NCBI GenBank assembly: GCA_014799665.1
Contig: JAAVHP010000004.1
Span: 124,001-188,000, forward strand
Length of the DNA stretch: 64,000 nt
Reading direction: 5' to 3'
Origin: Clostridiales bacterium
GTDB taxonomy: Bacteria; Bacillota; Clostridia; Christensenellales; Pumilibacteraceae
Shown here: positions 63,385-64,000 of the stretch, piece by piece
Numbering within the stretch: the stretch's first letter is position 1
Layout of the letters: every line of letters begins with the position of its first letter
Translations under genes and position numbers: made by a program
Notes under the pieces: generated by a model
What the model was told of the DNA's origin: nothing
What the model saw: only the letters and a program-made list of their open reading frames with translations
Databases searched by the model: none

Positions 63385-64000
63385 ATGAAACACGGAAAGA
63401 GATATACAGCCGCCATCAGCGCCATAGAGAAAGGCAAGATTTACGACACCAACGAAGCGTTCAACAAGATCGGCGAGATAGCCACGGCTAAGTTCGACGA
63501 AACGATCGAAGTACACGTAAAGCTCGGCGTCGACCCCCGTCAGGCAGACCAACAGGTCCGCGGCACCGTAGTATTGCCGCACGGCACGGGTAAGAGCGTT
63601 CGCGTGCTCGTCATCGCCAAGGGCGATAAAGCGGACATTGCGCAGAAAGCAGGCGCGGACATAGTCGGCGCGGAAGAAATTATCGCGAAGATCCAGAACG
63701 AGAACTATCTCGACTTCGACGTAGTCATCACTTCGCCGGACATGATGGGTCAGCTTGGACGCGTAGCGCGTATCCTTGGTCCCCGCGGTCTCATGCCCAG
63801 CCCCAAATCGGGCACTATCACGCAGGACATCGCCAAAGCCATTGCCGACACCAAGGCAGGTAAGGTCGAGTACCGCGTAGACAAGACCTCGATCGTGCAC
63901 TGCATCATCGGCAAAAAGTCGTTTGGTGCGGATAAGCTCAAAGAGAACTTCGAAACGCTTATCGACGCTATCGTCAAAGCTAAGCCCGCCGCGGCTAAGG
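63385..64000 (+). CDS. rplA: ribosomal protein uL1 (partial)
   Basis: The first 205 codons are present; the gene runs out of the window. KHGKRYTAAISAIEKGKIYD, FDETIEVHVKLGVDPRQADQ, QVRGTVVLPHGTGK and LGPRGLMPSPKSGTIT identify uL1, a stalk protein that usually also represses its own operon by binding the mRNA. It is co-transcribed with rplK. Confidence 0.97.
   Translation, partial: MKHGKRYTAAISAIEKGKIYDTNEAFNKIGEIATAKFDETIEVHVKLGVDPRQADQQVRGTVVLPHGTGKSVRVLVIAKGDKADIAQKAGADIVGAEEIIAKIQNENYLDFDVVITSPDMMGQLGRVARILGPRGLMPSPKSGTITQDIAKAIADTKAGKVEYRVDKTSIVHCIIGKKSFGADKLKENFETLIDAIVKAKPAAAK

Overview
The window looks like a piece of a chromosome from an anaerobic, gut-type member of the Bacillota (Clostridia-like). 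The reasons are strong AGGAGG-type ribosome sites, many promoters of TTGACA-17-TATAAT type, numerous lipoproteins with an L-x-x-C lipobox, a MoxR/DUF58/BatA-type operon, and the gene order rpmG-secE-nusG-rplK-rplA at the right end. No closer taxonomic call is possible from the sequence alone.

Layout. (1) 1-647 holds the start of a RadC-like gene that has lost its metal motif. (2) 822-10450 is an A+T-rich integrative island next to tRNA-Ser(CGA). It has a large serine recombinase whose last codons read into the tRNA, a small ribbon-helix-helix (RHH) regulator with a palindromic operator, an eight-unit degenerate repeat array, a nested inverted-repeat structure, a zinc-ribbon/nuclease protein with an unknown partner, a VOC protein, a PD-(D/E)XK-like protein, and at the right border the decayed 3' end of a second, related recombinase. 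(3) 10450-25876 is chromosomal: a large lipoprotein, then a compact run of a membrane protein, MoxR ATPase, DUF58 protein, two von Willebrand A (vWA) membrane proteins and two lipoproteins. (4) 25961-35050 is a second A+T-rich island: a Cys/His protein, a P-loop kinase-like protein, a convergent NTPase/ATP-grasp pair flanked by identical inverted leaders, and a BcgI-like type IIB restriction-modification system. (5) 35330-46170 has a 2159-residue surface protein, its 1085-residue membrane partner, a small coiled-coil protein and superoxide dismutase. (6) 46290-61510 has a thioredoxin lipoprotein, a second lipoprotein, a polyferredoxin-thioredoxin fusion with a CTECIGLG membrane protein, a starch-binding esterase lipoprotein, a TetR/ABC transporter operon, a YjzC-like protein and a hypothetical protein. 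(7) 61630-64000 has ribosomal and transcription/secretion housekeeping genes.

How the parts fit. The chromosomal segments are dominated by cell-envelope functions: exported lipoproteins with transthyretin/Cna-B-like, Ig-like and InlB-type modules, a MoxR-type chaperone operon facing the membrane, and an extracytoplasmic thiol-redox unit. The two islands carry genes typical of mobile or defence DNA. They share a 41-bp sequence (7607 and 25961) with one mismatch, so related mobile DNA has probably touched both sites. The best candidates for undescribed biology are the convergent NTPase/ATP-grasp pair with its mirrored leaders, the zinc-ribbon nuclease pair, and the repeat array plus inverted-repeat region beside the RHH gene.
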